Source: Deltaproteobacteria bacterium (GTDB taxonomy: Bacteria; Myxococcota_A; Polyangia; Polyangiales; Ga0077539). Taken from it: a stretch of DNA of 64,000 nucleotides. The translations under genes were made by a program, and so were the position numbers. Under the pieces are notes generated by a model. It did no database searches, was not told the DNA's origin, and saw nothing but the letters and a program-made list of their open reading frames with translations. This document shows, in pieces, positions 54,511 through 63,527 of the stretch. The stretch is from contig CANJUR010000019.1 of the NCBI GenBank assembly GCA_947477565.1, positions 1 through 64,000 of the forward strand, written 5' to 3'. Numbering within the stretch: the first letter of the stretch is position 1; each line of letters begins with the position of its first letter.

Positions 54511-55494
54511 ATGACGAACGCATTCAAGCCAGTGTCTCCGCGGGAGGTGCCGCGTTTCGGTGGGGTGTCTACGTTTCTCCGGCTGCCGATGCACCAGGAC
54601 CCGAAGGATGTGGACGCGCTCATCATCGGCGCTCCGTTTGATGGCGGCACCACGTACCGGCCGGGCGCGCGCTTCGGTCCGCAGGGCGTGCGGCAGGCGA
54701 GCGCGCTCACCCGCGGGTTTCACCCCGACCCCGACATCGATCTCTTCGAGACGCTGCGCTGCGCCGATGGCGGCGACGTCGGGTGCGTGCCGATGGACAT
54801 CGCCGGGTCACTCGCTCGCATCGAGGCGCGGGTGGCGGAGATCGTCGCGGCGGGCGCGGTGCCGGCGGTGATCGGCGGCGACCACACGTGCTCGCTCCCG
54901 GTGGTGCGCGCGCTGGCGAAGGTGCACGGCCCGCTCGGGGTGGTGCACTTCGACGCGCACAGCGACACTTACCCCGCCGCGTGGGGGATCGATCCGCACC
55001 ACGGGACGGTCTTTCGCAACATGGTGGAGGAGGGGCTCCTGCGACCGCGCGATGTGCTGCAGATCGGAATCCGCGGGCCGTTTTCGACGCGCGACGACCT
55101 GGCCTTCGCGAAGCAGGCGGGCTTCACGGTGCTGAGCGCGGAGGACGTGCACCGCGACCTCGACGGTGTGATCGCGCGCATCGCGGGGTTGCCGAAGAGC
55201 GGGCCGTACTACGTGAGCTTCGACGTCGATGGTGTGGACCCGTCGATGGCTCCGGGGACGGGCACGCCGGTGCCGGGCGGGTTTTTCTCGTGGCAGGCGC
55301 TGGCGATGGTTCGCGCGACGAAGGCGCTGCGGGTGGTGGGTTGCGACGTGATGGAGGTCGCGCCGGACTTCGACGTGAACGGGGTCACGTGTCTGCTCGC
55401 GGCCAACCTCCTTGCGGAGATGCTGGCGGCGATCGCGGCGCATCGGACGGCGACCTCCGAGGCTCAGGGCGCGTCGGCGAAGACCTTGAAGTAG
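54511..55494 (+). CDS. Agmatinase-family ureohydrolase
   Basis: A 327-residue arginase/agmatinase-fold manganese enzyme that releases urea from a guanidino compound. All metal motifs are present: GGDHT, DAHSDTY and SFDVDGVDPSMAPGTGTPVP. It has the longer N-terminus of agmatinase-type members. The substrate could be agmatine, guanidinobutyrate or a related compound and cannot be told from sequence. AGGAGG lies upstream of the ATG. The last 31 bp overlap the convergent Uma2 gene. Confidence 0.93.
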   Translation: MTNAFKPVSPREVPRFGGVSTFLRLPMHQDPKDVDALIIGAPFDGGTTYRPGARFGPQGVRQASALTRGFHPDPDIDLFETLRCADGGDVGCVPMDIAGSLARIEARVAEIVAAGAVPAVIGGDHTCSLPVVRALAKVHGPLGVVHFDAHSDTYPAAWGIDPHHGTVFRNMVEEGLLRPRDVLQIGIRGPFSTRDDLAFAKQAGFTVLSAEDVHRDLDGVIARIAGLPKSGPYYVSFDVDGVDPSMAPGTGTPVPGGFFSWQALAMVRATKALRVVGCDVMEVAPDFDVNGVTCLLAANLLAEMLAAIAAHRTATSEAQGASAKTLK

Positions 55495-56039
55495 ATCTCG
55501 TCGAGTCTGATCCCGCCGCCGAGCGCGTCGACCGCGGCCCGCTCGATGCCGCGGTACTCTCGGAGCAGCCACCCCTCGTCGCCGTGGCGCGTGTACACCT
55601 CGATATGGCGCTCGGTTTGCGAGACGAGCACATGGTGGCGCAGCGATGGGAGCGCGCGATACCCCGCAGCCTTGTCGCCGCGGTCGAAGCGCTCGGTGTC
55701 TTCGGACAGCACCTCCAGGAGCAGCGTCGGGTTGCTGATCACGTCGCGCGTCCGGCCGTAGAACTCCAGCGGACCGCACACCACCGAGGCGTCGGGATAC
55801 ACGAAGCCATCGCGCAGCGGGACGTGCACCTTCAGGTCCGAGGCGAACACCCGGCACGGGCCGCGGCGCGTGAGTGCGTTGAGCTCAGCCAGAGCGTTGG
55901 CGACCATGGCATTGTGTTCGGGGAGCGCACCCGCCATGGCGAAGATCTCGCCGTCCCAGAGGATGTGCTTGTCTGTCGCGGCCTGCTCGCGCGAGAGGTA
56001 TTCGTCGGCGGTGACGTGGGGGCGGGGGAGCGCGGTCAT
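55464..56039 (-). CDS. Uma2-family (DUF820) nuclease-like protein
   Basis: A 191-residue Uma2 protein and the second one in the window. It shows the family start (TADEYLSREQAATDKHILWDG), the acidic VYPDASVVCGP and LLLEVLSEDTERFDRGDK (Glu plus downstream Lys, PD-(D/E)XK-like). YRALPSLRHHVLVSQ and VEVYTRH-type strands follow. It converges on and overlaps the agmatinase 3' end. Role unknown. It is only distantly similar to the Uma2 at 11315. Confidence 0.9.
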   Translation of the reverse strand: MTALPRPHVTADEYLSREQAATDKHILWDGEIFAMAGALPEHNAMVANALAELNALTRRGPCRVFASDLKVHVPLRDGFVYPDASVVCGPLEFYGRTRDVISNPTLLLEVLSEDTERFDRGDKAAGYRALPSLRHHVLVSQTERHIEVYTRHGDEGWLLREYRGIERAAVDALGGGIRLDEIYFKVFADAP

Positions 56040-56082
56040 CGAGTGATGCTACCGCAGCCACCGCGCCGGGCCGATGCCCGGC

Positions 56083-57723
56083 TCAGAGGTGGAAGCCGAG
56101 GAAGACCGTCGTGTCGATGTTGAACAGGAAGGTCTGGAACATGAACTGGAGCGTGACCTCCGCGCCGGCGTGGAAGCCGTTGCGAACGGCGTACTCGACG
56201 CGGGCGCCTGCGTGGGCGTTGCCGTAGCCGGAGAGCACATGGGCGCCGCTGCGGGTCTCCGTCGATGGGAGCGCGGGCTTGGGCTCGATCTGCCCAACGC
56301 CGCCGCCCGCGAAGCCGCTGGCGACGAAGCCGCTGGTGGCGAACCCGTGCGGGGTAAACGCGTAGTACACGCGCGCCATCAGCAGCAGGTTGGCGAAGGG
56401 GTTGCTGCGCACTGCACCCCCAGCGCTGGCCGCGATCTCCCACGGCGCGGCGTCGAACTGGAAGCGTCCGACCAGCGCTGCGCCGATGCGCGGGGTGAAG
56501 TTGTAACGCGCGTTGGCCGTGAGGAAGAACGTCGGCGCGAAGCCCGGATCGATGGTCTGGTAGCAGACGACGGTGCCGCAATCGCGGCTGACGACCTGAC
56601 CCGAGGAGTTCACGAGCAGTCGCTGCTCGGCGTAGGACGGGCGACCGGTGAGGAAGGCCGCGCCGATGCCGCCGCCGAAGTCGAGGGAGAAGCGCGAGGT
56701 GCGCACGGTGTTGGGGTCCGTGGACTCGGAGGGCTCATCGCCGCCGCTGCTGGCTTCGCCGACACCACAGGCGCCGGCGTCGCAGTGCATGCCCTCGCCG
56801 CACTCTTCGTTGGCTGCGCACGGATCGCCGAGGCCTCGGTTGCCCCGGGCTGCGGGCTGCCTGCGGCACTGCGGCCCGGTCATCCCCGGCGGGCACTCCT
56901 CGGTGTCCGCGGCGCAGGTTTCCGGCGGCGTGCGGCCCGGCAGCGCGGGCGCTGGGTGAGAGCGTCGCGAGACGATGGCCACCTGCACCGGCGAGGTCTC
57001 GCTGCCGACCGTCGCGACGACCTGGGTGTTCGCGTCTACGGCGGTGACGTAGTACTCCATCCCCGGGGCGATCATGGCGGCGCAGGGGATCTCCGCACCG
57101 TACCCGTTGGCCGCGCGGTTCATCTCCCGACGCTCAAACGAGCGCATGCCGTTGCCCTTGTAATAGACGTACACGTGCTCGACGGAAAACGTCGCGCTCG
57201 GCTCGACGTAGACGGGCAGCGGGGTGTTGGCGAGCTGTTCTGGCGCGGGCGTATGGAGCAGCTCACCGGAGGGCGTCGTCGGGCGACGCTGGGTGTTGTT
57301 GTTCGCGGTGTTGTTGGACGCGGGGCGGGCGCCGCCGGAAAGCTGACCCTGCGCCTGCCGGAACGCCGCGCTGATCTCCGGCGTGACGAGCATCGCGTCG
57401 GGCTGGGCGTTGGCGTCGAGCTGGAGCGAGCGCACCATCGACTCGACCCCGGCTGTGGCGTTTGTCTGCCCGCCGACCTGAACGATTCCGATCGCCATGT
57501 GGACTCGGGCCGTCATGGCGGGAGAACACCCACCGTTGGCGCAAGTGCGGATGGCGTTCTGGAGGCGCTCCAGCGAGCGCTCGATCTCGAGGTTCTGGTA
57601 CTCCTCGACCGCGTCGGAAATGAGGGATCGCGCGGCCCGGTCACGAGGACCCTGCTGCGCAAACGCGGTTGAAGGGAGAATTGCCAGGGCGGCCAGGAAG
57701 ACTGCGGTCCGTTGCCAGCTCAT
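56083..57723 (-). CDS. Outer-membrane beta-barrel protein with Cys-rich linker
   Basis: A 546-residue exported protein. The signal peptide is MSWQRTAVFLAALAILPSTAFAQ. A helical/TPR-like region (about 30-125) and an Ig-like beta domain (AEIPCAAMIAPGMEYYVTAV) follow. A Cys-rich stretch (CAANEECGEGMHCDAGACG) precedes a C-terminal 8-strand-like barrel ending in Leu after FNIDTTVFLGFHL. The start was set at MSWQRT, where the signal peptide begins. No family was named; it probably sits in the outer membrane. Confidence 0.8.
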   Translation of the reverse strand: MSWQRTAVFLAALAILPSTAFAQQGPRDRAARSLISDAVEEYQNLEIERSLERLQNAIRTCANGGCSPAMTARVHMAIGIVQVGGQTNATAGVESMVRSLQLDANAQPDAMLVTPEISAAFRQAQGQLSGGARPASNNTANNNTQRRPTTPSGELLHTPAPEQLANTPLPVYVEPSATFSVEHVYVYYKGNGMRSFERREMNRAANGYGAEIPCAAMIAPGMEYYVTAVDANTQVVATVGSETSPVQVAIVSRRSHPAPALPGRTPPETCAADTEECPPGMTGPQCRRQPAARGNRGLGDPCAANEECGEGMHCDAGACGVGEASSGGDEPSESTDPNTVRTSRFSLDFGGGIGAAFLTGRPSYAEQRLLVNSSGQVVSRDCGTVVCYQTIDPGFAPTFFLTANARYNFTPRIGAALVGRFQFDAAPWEIAASAGGAVRSNPFANLLLMARVYYAFTPHGFATSGFVASGFAGGGVGQIEPKPALPSTETRSGAHVLSGYGNAHAGARVEYAVRNGFHAGAEVTLQFMFQTFLFNIDTTVFLGFHL

Positions 57724-57860
57724 ACTTTGCTCGTTGGGTTTCCAGGAGGGCGCCGCGGAACAACCGGGCACGTCCCCGTCGGCGATCGGGCGGCGGCATC
57801 CTACACGGTTTCACCGCGCCGCCAACGGTCGTCCGGCGCACCTGCGGGGCGCCGCGGCGG

Positions 57861-58964
57861 TCAGCGGATGAAGGCTCCGCCGGCGTCGATCTCGTTGAGC
57901 TCCACCCGGCGATTCGCCGCTCGCCCTGCCGGGGTGACGTTGCTCTCAAGCGGCTGCCGAGGACCGTACCCGCGCGACGTCAGCCGCGACGGGTCGATGC
58001 CATGCTGGAGGAGGTACGTCCGGACGGTGGCTGCTCGCGCTGCGGAGAGTTGCTCGTTGTGAACGCGCGCGCCCTCGCTCGAGGTGTGGCCGCCGACCTC
58101 GTATCGCAGTGCGTTGTTTTGCGTCTGCGCGAGGTACTGCACCACCTCGTCGAGGGTGACCGCCGCGCCGGGCCGAAGCGTCGCGCGGTTGACGTCGAAC
58201 TCGACCCGGAAGCGCACGCCGTGTTGGGTGATCTGCAGGTGCTCGAAGACTCGCGGGCAGCCGTGGTTGTCCACCGGGCCGGGCTCGTTTGGGCACTGAT
58301 CCTGGAGATCGACGAGGGAGTCCTGGTCGTTGTCCAGGTCGGGACACCCGTCGGGGTCGTTGTAGCCGTCCGGATCTTCGGGCTCGTTGCGACAGTTGTC
58401 GGTGGTGTCCGGCACGCCGTCGGCGTCGTTGTCCAGGTCGGGACACCCGTCGTCGTCGAGGTACTGATCGCGGTCTTCCGGCTCGATCGGGCACACGTCG
58501 CGCGAATCGACGAGGCCGTCCCCGTCGGTGTCCGGATCGTCCGGGCAGCCGTCTTCGTCCTGGAAGGAGTTCCAGGTCTCCGGGGCGTCGGGGCAGTGGT
58601 CATCGGGGTCGAGGTAGCCGTCATGGTCGCGGTCGCCGACAACCGGAACCGGCGTCGGTGCCTGCGGGAGGCATCGATCGGGGGGGGACATCCGCAGCGC
58701 CGCGCGGGCGTTGAGGTCGGCTTCGGTGAAGTGCTCTTCGGCGCGACGGAAGTGCCCCTGGTCGAGCTCGCGGTCGGCAAACTCCGTGTGCGCTCGACCG
58801 AGTGCCAGTTCGCGAGGCGCGCATTCATGGGCACCGTTGCGCTCGGCCTGGGTGAGCAGCAGTCGGGTCGCGTCGATGCGCCCATGCAAGCCCGACGTTG
58901 CGGCGCAGCCGACGAGACAGGCGAGCACGAGGGAGAGCGGGCGAAGGTCAGCGCGGCGCCGCAT
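57861..58964 (-). CDS. OmpA-family lipoprotein with thrombospondin-3-like repeats
   Basis: A 367-residue outer-membrane lipoprotein. The signal peptide ends in VGCA (Cys about 20) and a helical region follows. Asp-rich calcium-binding TSP3-type repeats cover about 110-235 (DRDHDGYLDPDDHCPD, DTDGDGLVDSRDVCP and further units). The C-terminal OmpA domain has FDVNRATLRPGA, VGGHTSSEG and the closing RAANRRVELN. It probably anchors the outer membrane to peptidoglycan. The start was set at MRRRADLR, at the signal peptide. It overlaps the upstream lipoprotein gene by 17 bp. Confidence 0.93.
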   Translation of the reverse strand: MRRRADLRPLSLVLACLVGCAATSGLHGRIDATRLLLTQAERNGAHECAPRELALGRAHTEFADRELDQGHFRRAEEHFTEADLNARAALRMSPPDRCLPQAPTPVPVVGDRDHDGYLDPDDHCPDAPETWNSFQDEDGCPDDPDTDGDGLVDSRDVCPIEPEDRDQYLDDDGCPDLDNDADGVPDTTDNCRNEPEDPDGYNDPDGCPDLDNDQDSLVDLQDQCPNEPGPVDNHGCPRVFEHLQITQHGVRFRVEFDVNRATLRPGAAVTLDEVVQYLAQTQNNALRYEVGGHTSSEGARVHNEQLSAARAATVRTYLLQHGIDPSRLTSRGYGPRQPLESNVTPAGRAANRRVELNEIDAGGAFIR

Positions 58965-59247
58965 GGTCTCGGCCCTGGGCGATGTCACGAGCGCGATTGC
59001 CGTATTCCTCGGCGACTGAGGCCATGTCCACGGCGTCCTGATACTCCGCAGTGCCCGCAAACTCCTGGGCCTTTCGCAGGTGCTCGAGTGCGAAGTGGTA
59101 CTCGTAGGTCGCACGCTGCGGCGCGCCGGATTGCCGGGCCTCCTCGACGGCGTGCTGAGCGCCGGAGAGGTTGACTACGTAAAGCACCGGGCCGCACCCG
59201 CTGGCAGCGAGGGAGAAGCACCCGAGAATGATGGCCGTCCGCAGCAC
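58948..59247 (-). CDS. Small lipoprotein (DUF4398-like)
   Basis: A 99-residue lipoprotein with a signal peptide and lipobox LAASGC, followed by a helical domain (AVEEARQSGAPQRATYEYHF, ALEHLRKAQEFAGTAEYQ) resembling DUF4398. Such proteins are typically encoded next to OmpA-type lipoproteins, as here, where its 3' end overlaps the OmpA gene by 17 bp. It is probably a cofactor of that envelope protein. Confidence 0.85.
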   Translation of the reverse strand: MLRTAIILGCFSLAASGCGPVLYVVNLSGAQHAVEEARQSGAPQRATYEYHFALEHLRKAQEFAGTAEYQDAVDMASVAEEYGNRARDIAQGRDHAAPR

Positions 59248-59351
59248 CGCGCGGACGCTACCTCAGCGAAACAAACAGGGTCAACGACGCGAAGCTGCGG
59301 CGCGAGGAAACTCCCATCGACCCCTCGGCCTCTGCTATGTCGTGCCGCCGG

Positions 59352-59999
59352 ATGGAGCGCGGAACCTGGATCGCTTGTGTTGGTCCCATCGGAGTTGGCA
59401 AGAGCACGTTTGCCGCGGTGGTGGCGCGGCGCACGGGGGCGCTCTTTGTCCCCGAGCGGTTTGGCGACAACGCCTTCCTCGAGCGCTTCTATGGGCCCGA
59501 TGGGATCAAGCGCTGGGGCTTCCAGACGGAGGTTTCCTTCCTCACGCAGCGGGTCGATCAGGTGCGCGAGATCGAGGCGCTGCTCTCCGTCGGACGCTCG
59601 GTGGTGACGGACTTCACCCCGCAGCAGAACCTCATCTTCGCGCGCATCACCGTGGATCCACTGGAGTTCTGTCTTTACGAGCAACTGTATGATCGGCTCT
59701 TCGGCGCGCTCCCGCGGCCCGACCGGCTGATCTGTCTCGATGCCGACCTGCGCACGATTCTCCGGCGCATTCGCAGTCGGGCGCGCTCGATGGAGTCGGG
59801 CATTCCCTCCGCGTACATTCGCAAGCTCCGGGAGGGCTATCTCACCTGGCACGAGACTCCGCCCGCCCCGACCCTCTGGATCGACACCTCCAGGATGCCC
59901 ATTCCGAGCGACCTCGTGGCGCGCGCTGCGGCTCTCGACGCGGTGATGCTGTCGCTCGAGCCCGAGACGCGCCGTGCGCTCTTCGGCCGCGAGGGCTGA
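59352..59999 (+). CDS. Deoxynucleoside kinase
   Basis: About 215 residues of deoxynucleoside kinase (dNK/dGK-dAK family) for nucleotide salvage. It shows the P-loop CVGPIGVGKST, FGDNAFLERFY, the ERS/DRS-like VVTDFTPQQNLIFA substrate region, and the LID-type RRIRSRARSMESGI. The start MERGTW was chosen; an upstream ATG (MSCRR) is possible. It ends about 65 bp before the diguanylate cyclase gene. Confidence 0.92.
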   Translation: MERGTWIACVGPIGVGKSTFAAVVARRTGALFVPERFGDNAFLERFYGPDGIKRWGFQTEVSFLTQRVDQVREIEALLSVGRSVVTDFTPQQNLIFARITVDPLEFCLYEQLYDRLFGALPRPDRLICLDADLRTILRRIRSRARSMESGIPSAYIRKLREGYLTWHETPPAPTLWIDTSRMPIPSDLVARAAALDAVMLSLEPETRRALFGREG

Positions 60000-60065
60000 A
60001 ATCGCCCCCCGTGACAAAAAAGCAACACCTGGCCCAACTGATGGCGGAACATAAAAGAAACGGGG

Positions 60066-61730
60066 GTGATGGCGTCGATGGAAGTTCGTAGCGTGGCACA
60101 GCGGGTGGCTGATCTGTGTGTCGAGGCCCAGAGCGCCTCGTCAACCACCCTGGCCAGACTGGCGGCGGAATACGGACGGGCGCGGGTCCACGAAGGCCAG
60201 TCCGGGGATGGGTTTGCGGCGTTGGCGTACGGCGCAGTGCTGCTCCAGATGTCGGACGGCGTGGTGGCGCTCGAAGTGTTGGCCGAGGCCGAAGCCATCG
60301 CGACGGCGACGGGCGATGCGCCGGTGCGGCTCGAGGTGCTGGTGTCCAAGGCCAAGGCGCTGACCATCACCGGCGACCTTCAACGGGCCTTGGAGTGCTT
60401 CCGCGAAGGACTCGAACTGGCGAGACACCTCGGCGACCGGCACACCGAGGCCGTCCAGCTCACCAACCTCGGCTACTTCCATGGGCAGTTGGATGAATCC
60501 ATCCCGTACGAGGAGTACACGCGCATCGCGCTCGGGATCTTTCGCGAACTGGGCGACCGGATGCGCGTGGCCCTGTGCCTCAATAATCTGGCGGGCTCCA
60601 TCCTCCGGCGTGAGCGTTTCGTCGAAGCGCTCGGGTGCTACGAGGAAGCCTACGCAATCGCGATGGAGATCGGGTGGCGTCGCGGCCAGGCGCTCATCCT
60701 CGGGGGACACGGTGGGATGCTCCTCCGGCAGGGAGCCGTCGCGGAGGGCTTGCAGAAGTACGTCCAGAGCAATGCCATTCTCGAAGAGGTCGGCGATGTC
60801 TTTCAACTCACTCGACACCAGGGGATCATCGGGGGGTTGTTGCTCGGCCTGGGACGAGCGGCGGAGGCGATTCCGTTTCTGGCGGAGGCGGTCCAGAGCG
60901 CCAGCGAGCGGCACTACGAGGTCGAACTCGCGCAGGGACTTCAGTTCATCTCCCAGGCGTACGAGGCCATCGGCGATCTGCCCGCGGCACTGCAAGCCCT
61001 CCGGCGTCACTGTGAACTGAGCAAGGCCGGTAACGATCGCCGGAATGAAGACATCGTTCGCAATCTCAAGTTCGAGCACCGCATGGCCGTCGCGCGCCGC
61101 GAGGCTGAGGCCCAGGAGTCAAAAAATGCCGAACTCGCATCCGTCAACGCGGCCCTCACCGAATCGCTAGAGCGACAGGTCGAGTTGCAGGCTGAACTTG
61201 AGCGACTCGTGAACACCGATCTGCTCACAGGACTGAGCAACCGCCGAAATATGCAGGCGATCGGAGAACGCGAGATCGCGCGCAGCCTTCGCACCCACCG
61301 GCCGCTCGTACTCATGATCGCCGACGCCGACCACTTCAAGCGCATCAACGATCGACACGGGCACGCAGTCGGCGATGAGGTGCTGGTCGAGATCGGAGCG
61401 CGACTGCGGAATACGGTGCGCACCGTCGATGCCGTCGCGCGGTGGGGCGGCGAGGAGTTCTGCCTGTTGCTGGTGGAGACCGACCTCGATGGCGCGGTGA
61501 TTACCGCAGAGCGTCTCCGTCGGGCGATGTCCCGGAGTCCGTTTGAGACCTCTGCTGGTCCGCTGACCATGACGCTGAGCATCGGCATCGCCGTCCTGCA
61601 TGCGGGTACCGAAGGCCTGTCGGGACTGCTACTCCGAGCCGACGCCGCGCTCTACGCGGCAAAGAACCTCGGTCGCGATCGGTACTTCGTCGCCAAACCC
61701 AGCCTCTTGACCGAGAACACCCCGCAGTAG
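60066..61730 (+). CDS. TPR-GGDEF diguanylate cyclase
   Basis: A 554-residue cytoplasmic protein. The N-terminal TPR superhelix covers about 20-320 (ALECFREGLELARHLGD and similar units). A coiled coil (330-390) leads to a GGDEF domain with the intact active site GGEEF at 461-465. The inhibitory I-site RTVD lies at 452-455. It should therefore make c-di-GMP with product feedback inhibition and dimerise through the TPR/coiled-coil part. A PilZ receptor gene lies elsewhere in the window, at 26894. The start may be MASMEV, one residue in. Confidence 0.94.
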   Translation: MMASMEVRSVAQRVADLCVEAQSASSTTLARLAAEYGRARVHEGQSGDGFAALAYGAVLLQMSDGVVALEVLAEAEAIATATGDAPVRLEVLVSKAKALTITGDLQRALECFREGLELARHLGDRHTEAVQLTNLGYFHGQLDESIPYEEYTRIALGIFRELGDRMRVALCLNNLAGSILRRERFVEALGCYEEAYAIAMEIGWRRGQALILGGHGGMLLRQGAVAEGLQKYVQSNAILEEVGDVFQLTRHQGIIGGLLLGLGRAAEAIPFLAEAVQSASERHYEVELAQGLQFISQAYEAIGDLPAALQALRRHCELSKAGNDRRNEDIVRNLKFEHRMAVARREAEAQESKNAELASVNAALTESLERQVELQAELERLVNTDLLTGLSNRRNMQAIGEREIARSLRTHRPLVLMIADADHFKRINDRHGHAVGDEVLVEIGARLRNTVRTVDAVARWGGEEFCLLLVETDLDGAVITAERLRRAMSRSPFETSAGPLTMTLSIGIAVLHAGTEGLSGLLLRADAALYAAKNLGRDRYFVAKPSLLTENTPQ

Positions 61731-61732
61731 CC

Positions 61733-63412
61733 TCACTCCGCCGGGAAGATCACCTCGGTCTCTCGCCCCCCCGGCACGCGCACCAGGCGCTGCATCGCTC
61801 TCCCGTCGGGCCGCTGGCACCTCACCCGGTGCTCGCCCGCAGACACCACCCGATTGAACACCGGCGACCGCCCCACGGCGCGCCCATCGACGCTCACTTC
61901 GCATCGCGGCGGATCCGCTCCGACGGTCAACCGACCCGTCGCCCGTCGCACCACGTGGGTCGCCACCGCGGGCTCGAGCGCATCGTCCGCGCTCGCGTCT
62001 GGCGTCGTCCCGGCGGCGACGGTCCAGTGCACCGTGAGCGGCGTCATCAGCCCTCCATCGACCGTGGTCGCTCCCCCGGCATCGGTCAACGGCGCGGCAG
62101 CGACACCCCTCGCCGAGAGCACCGCGTGGGGCTCGTGATCGCGCTGCAGTGGGTACGCCACGATCCCGGACGCGTTGGCTGACGGTCGATGGCTGTGACG
62201 CCACCACAGCGCCGCGACGACGAGCGCGACACCCGCCGCTGCGACGACCATCCAGGGCCGCTTTGGAGCGGCGCGCGTGTCGGCGGAGAAGTCCCCGCGC
62301 GGGGGCGGTCCGATCGCCGCGATGGCCGCGGGGGCTCGCGAGGCCGGCCGCTCGGGCATCGTCGTCGTGGGCGGCGGAACGGGCTGTGAGACTGGCGTGC
62401 CGATGCGCGACCGGGCCTCCGGAGCGACGGGAAACGCGCCGCTCGTACGCCTGCCGGGCAGCGCCCGCACCACCGTGGGCTCGTTCTCCATCATCGACTC
62501 GTGCCGCTCGCGCATCACCGCACCCAGCGCCTCGGTGGCCTCTCCCGCGTCGGCAAAGCGGCGCTCCGGATCGCGCTCGACGCAGCGTAGAAACCACCCA
62601 TCGAACCCCTCCGGCAGAACGCCCGACTCCAGGCCCTGCTCGAGCGCGCGCAGCCCCGGCGGCTCGATCGGGTGCACCGCGATCTCCATCAAGAGCGCGT
62701 TGAGGTTGACTCCGTTGCTCTCCACCGCGCGCCAATAGTGCCGCCCCGTAAGAAGCAGGTACGCCAGCAGGCCCATCGGCCACACGTCGGTGCTGCGCCG
62801 CAGCTTCGCGCCCGAGCGCGCCTGCTCCGGGGCCATGAAGAGCGGTGATCCGAGTTGCCGGGTGACGGTCACCGAGGTGGCGTTGTTGGTGATGAGCTTG
62901 GAGATTCCGAAGTCGAGAACCTTCACGACGAAGGGCATGCCGCGCAGGCGCGAGCGCGCCACGAAGATGTTGCGTGGCTTGATGTCGCGGTGGATCACCC
63001 CCGCGCGATGCGCGGCCGCGAGGGCGTCCCCAAGCTGCTCGAAGATCTCCATGGCCTCGTGCGTCGGGAGCCGGCCCCGGCGGTGGAGGAGGTCCGCCAG
63101 GTCTTCGCCTTCGAGAAACTCCATCGCAAGGTAGGGGATGTCCGTCTCTTCATCGACGCCCGCGGCGATCACCTCGACGATGTGACCGCTGCCGATCTGT
63201 CCCCCGATGCGGGCCTCGAGGGTGAACTGCTCGCGGCTCGCGGGGTCGGCGACCAGGCTGGGGCTCAACACCTTCAGCGCGCGCAACTTGCCCGAGGACA
63301 GTTGCTCGACCACGAAGACAGCCCCCATCCCGCCTTCCGCCAACGCGCGCACGATGCGGAAATCCCGGGCGAAGATCACTCCGGGCCCCAGGCTCGCGAG
63401 CGCCGACGACAT
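61733..63412 (-). CDS. Hanks-type Ser/Thr kinase with PEGA domain, intact
   Basis: A 559-residue kinase with Gly loop AEGGMGAVFVVE, Lys47 (ALK), HRD Asp143, Asn148 and DFG Asp167, and an activation segment ending FMAPEQ. A long disordered linker leads to a membrane helix (WMVVAAAGVALVVAALWW). The extracytoplasmic region ends in a PEGA-type domain (RLTVGADPPRCEVSVDGRAV). Its stop is 3 bp from the convergent diguanylate cyclase stop. Substrates unknown. Confidence 0.95.
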   Translation of the reverse strand: MSSALASLGPGVIFARDFRIVRALAEGGMGAVFVVEQLSSGKLRALKVLSPSLVADPASREQFTLEARIGGQIGSGHIVEVIAAGVDEETDIPYLAMEFLEGEDLADLLHRRGRLPTHEAMEIFEQLGDALAAAHRAGVIHRDIKPRNIFVARSRLRGMPFVVKVLDFGISKLITNNATSVTVTRQLGSPLFMAPEQARSGAKLRRSTDVWPMGLLAYLLLTGRHYWRAVESNGVNLNALLMEIAVHPIEPPGLRALEQGLESGVLPEGFDGWFLRCVERDPERRFADAGEATEALGAVMRERHESMMENEPTVVRALPGRRTSGAFPVAPEARSRIGTPVSQPVPPPTTTMPERPASRAPAAIAAIGPPPRGDFSADTRAAPKRPWMVVAAAGVALVVAALWWRHSHRPSANASGIVAYPLQRDHEPHAVLSARGVAAAPLTDAGGATTVDGGLMTPLTVHWTVAAGTTPDASADDALEPAVATHVVRRATGRLTVGADPPRCEVSVDGRAVGRSPVFNRVVSAGEHRVRCQRPDGRAMQRLVRVPGGRETEVIFPAE

Positions 63413-63527
63413 CAGGCCCGCGACTCTAGCGCATTCCCGCCCGAAACCCGCGCATTGTGACGGCGGCCGTTTGAGCGTTCGGCGCTCCGCGGTTGGCCAT
63501 CTGCGGGTTTAGAGTCCGCGGCAACCC

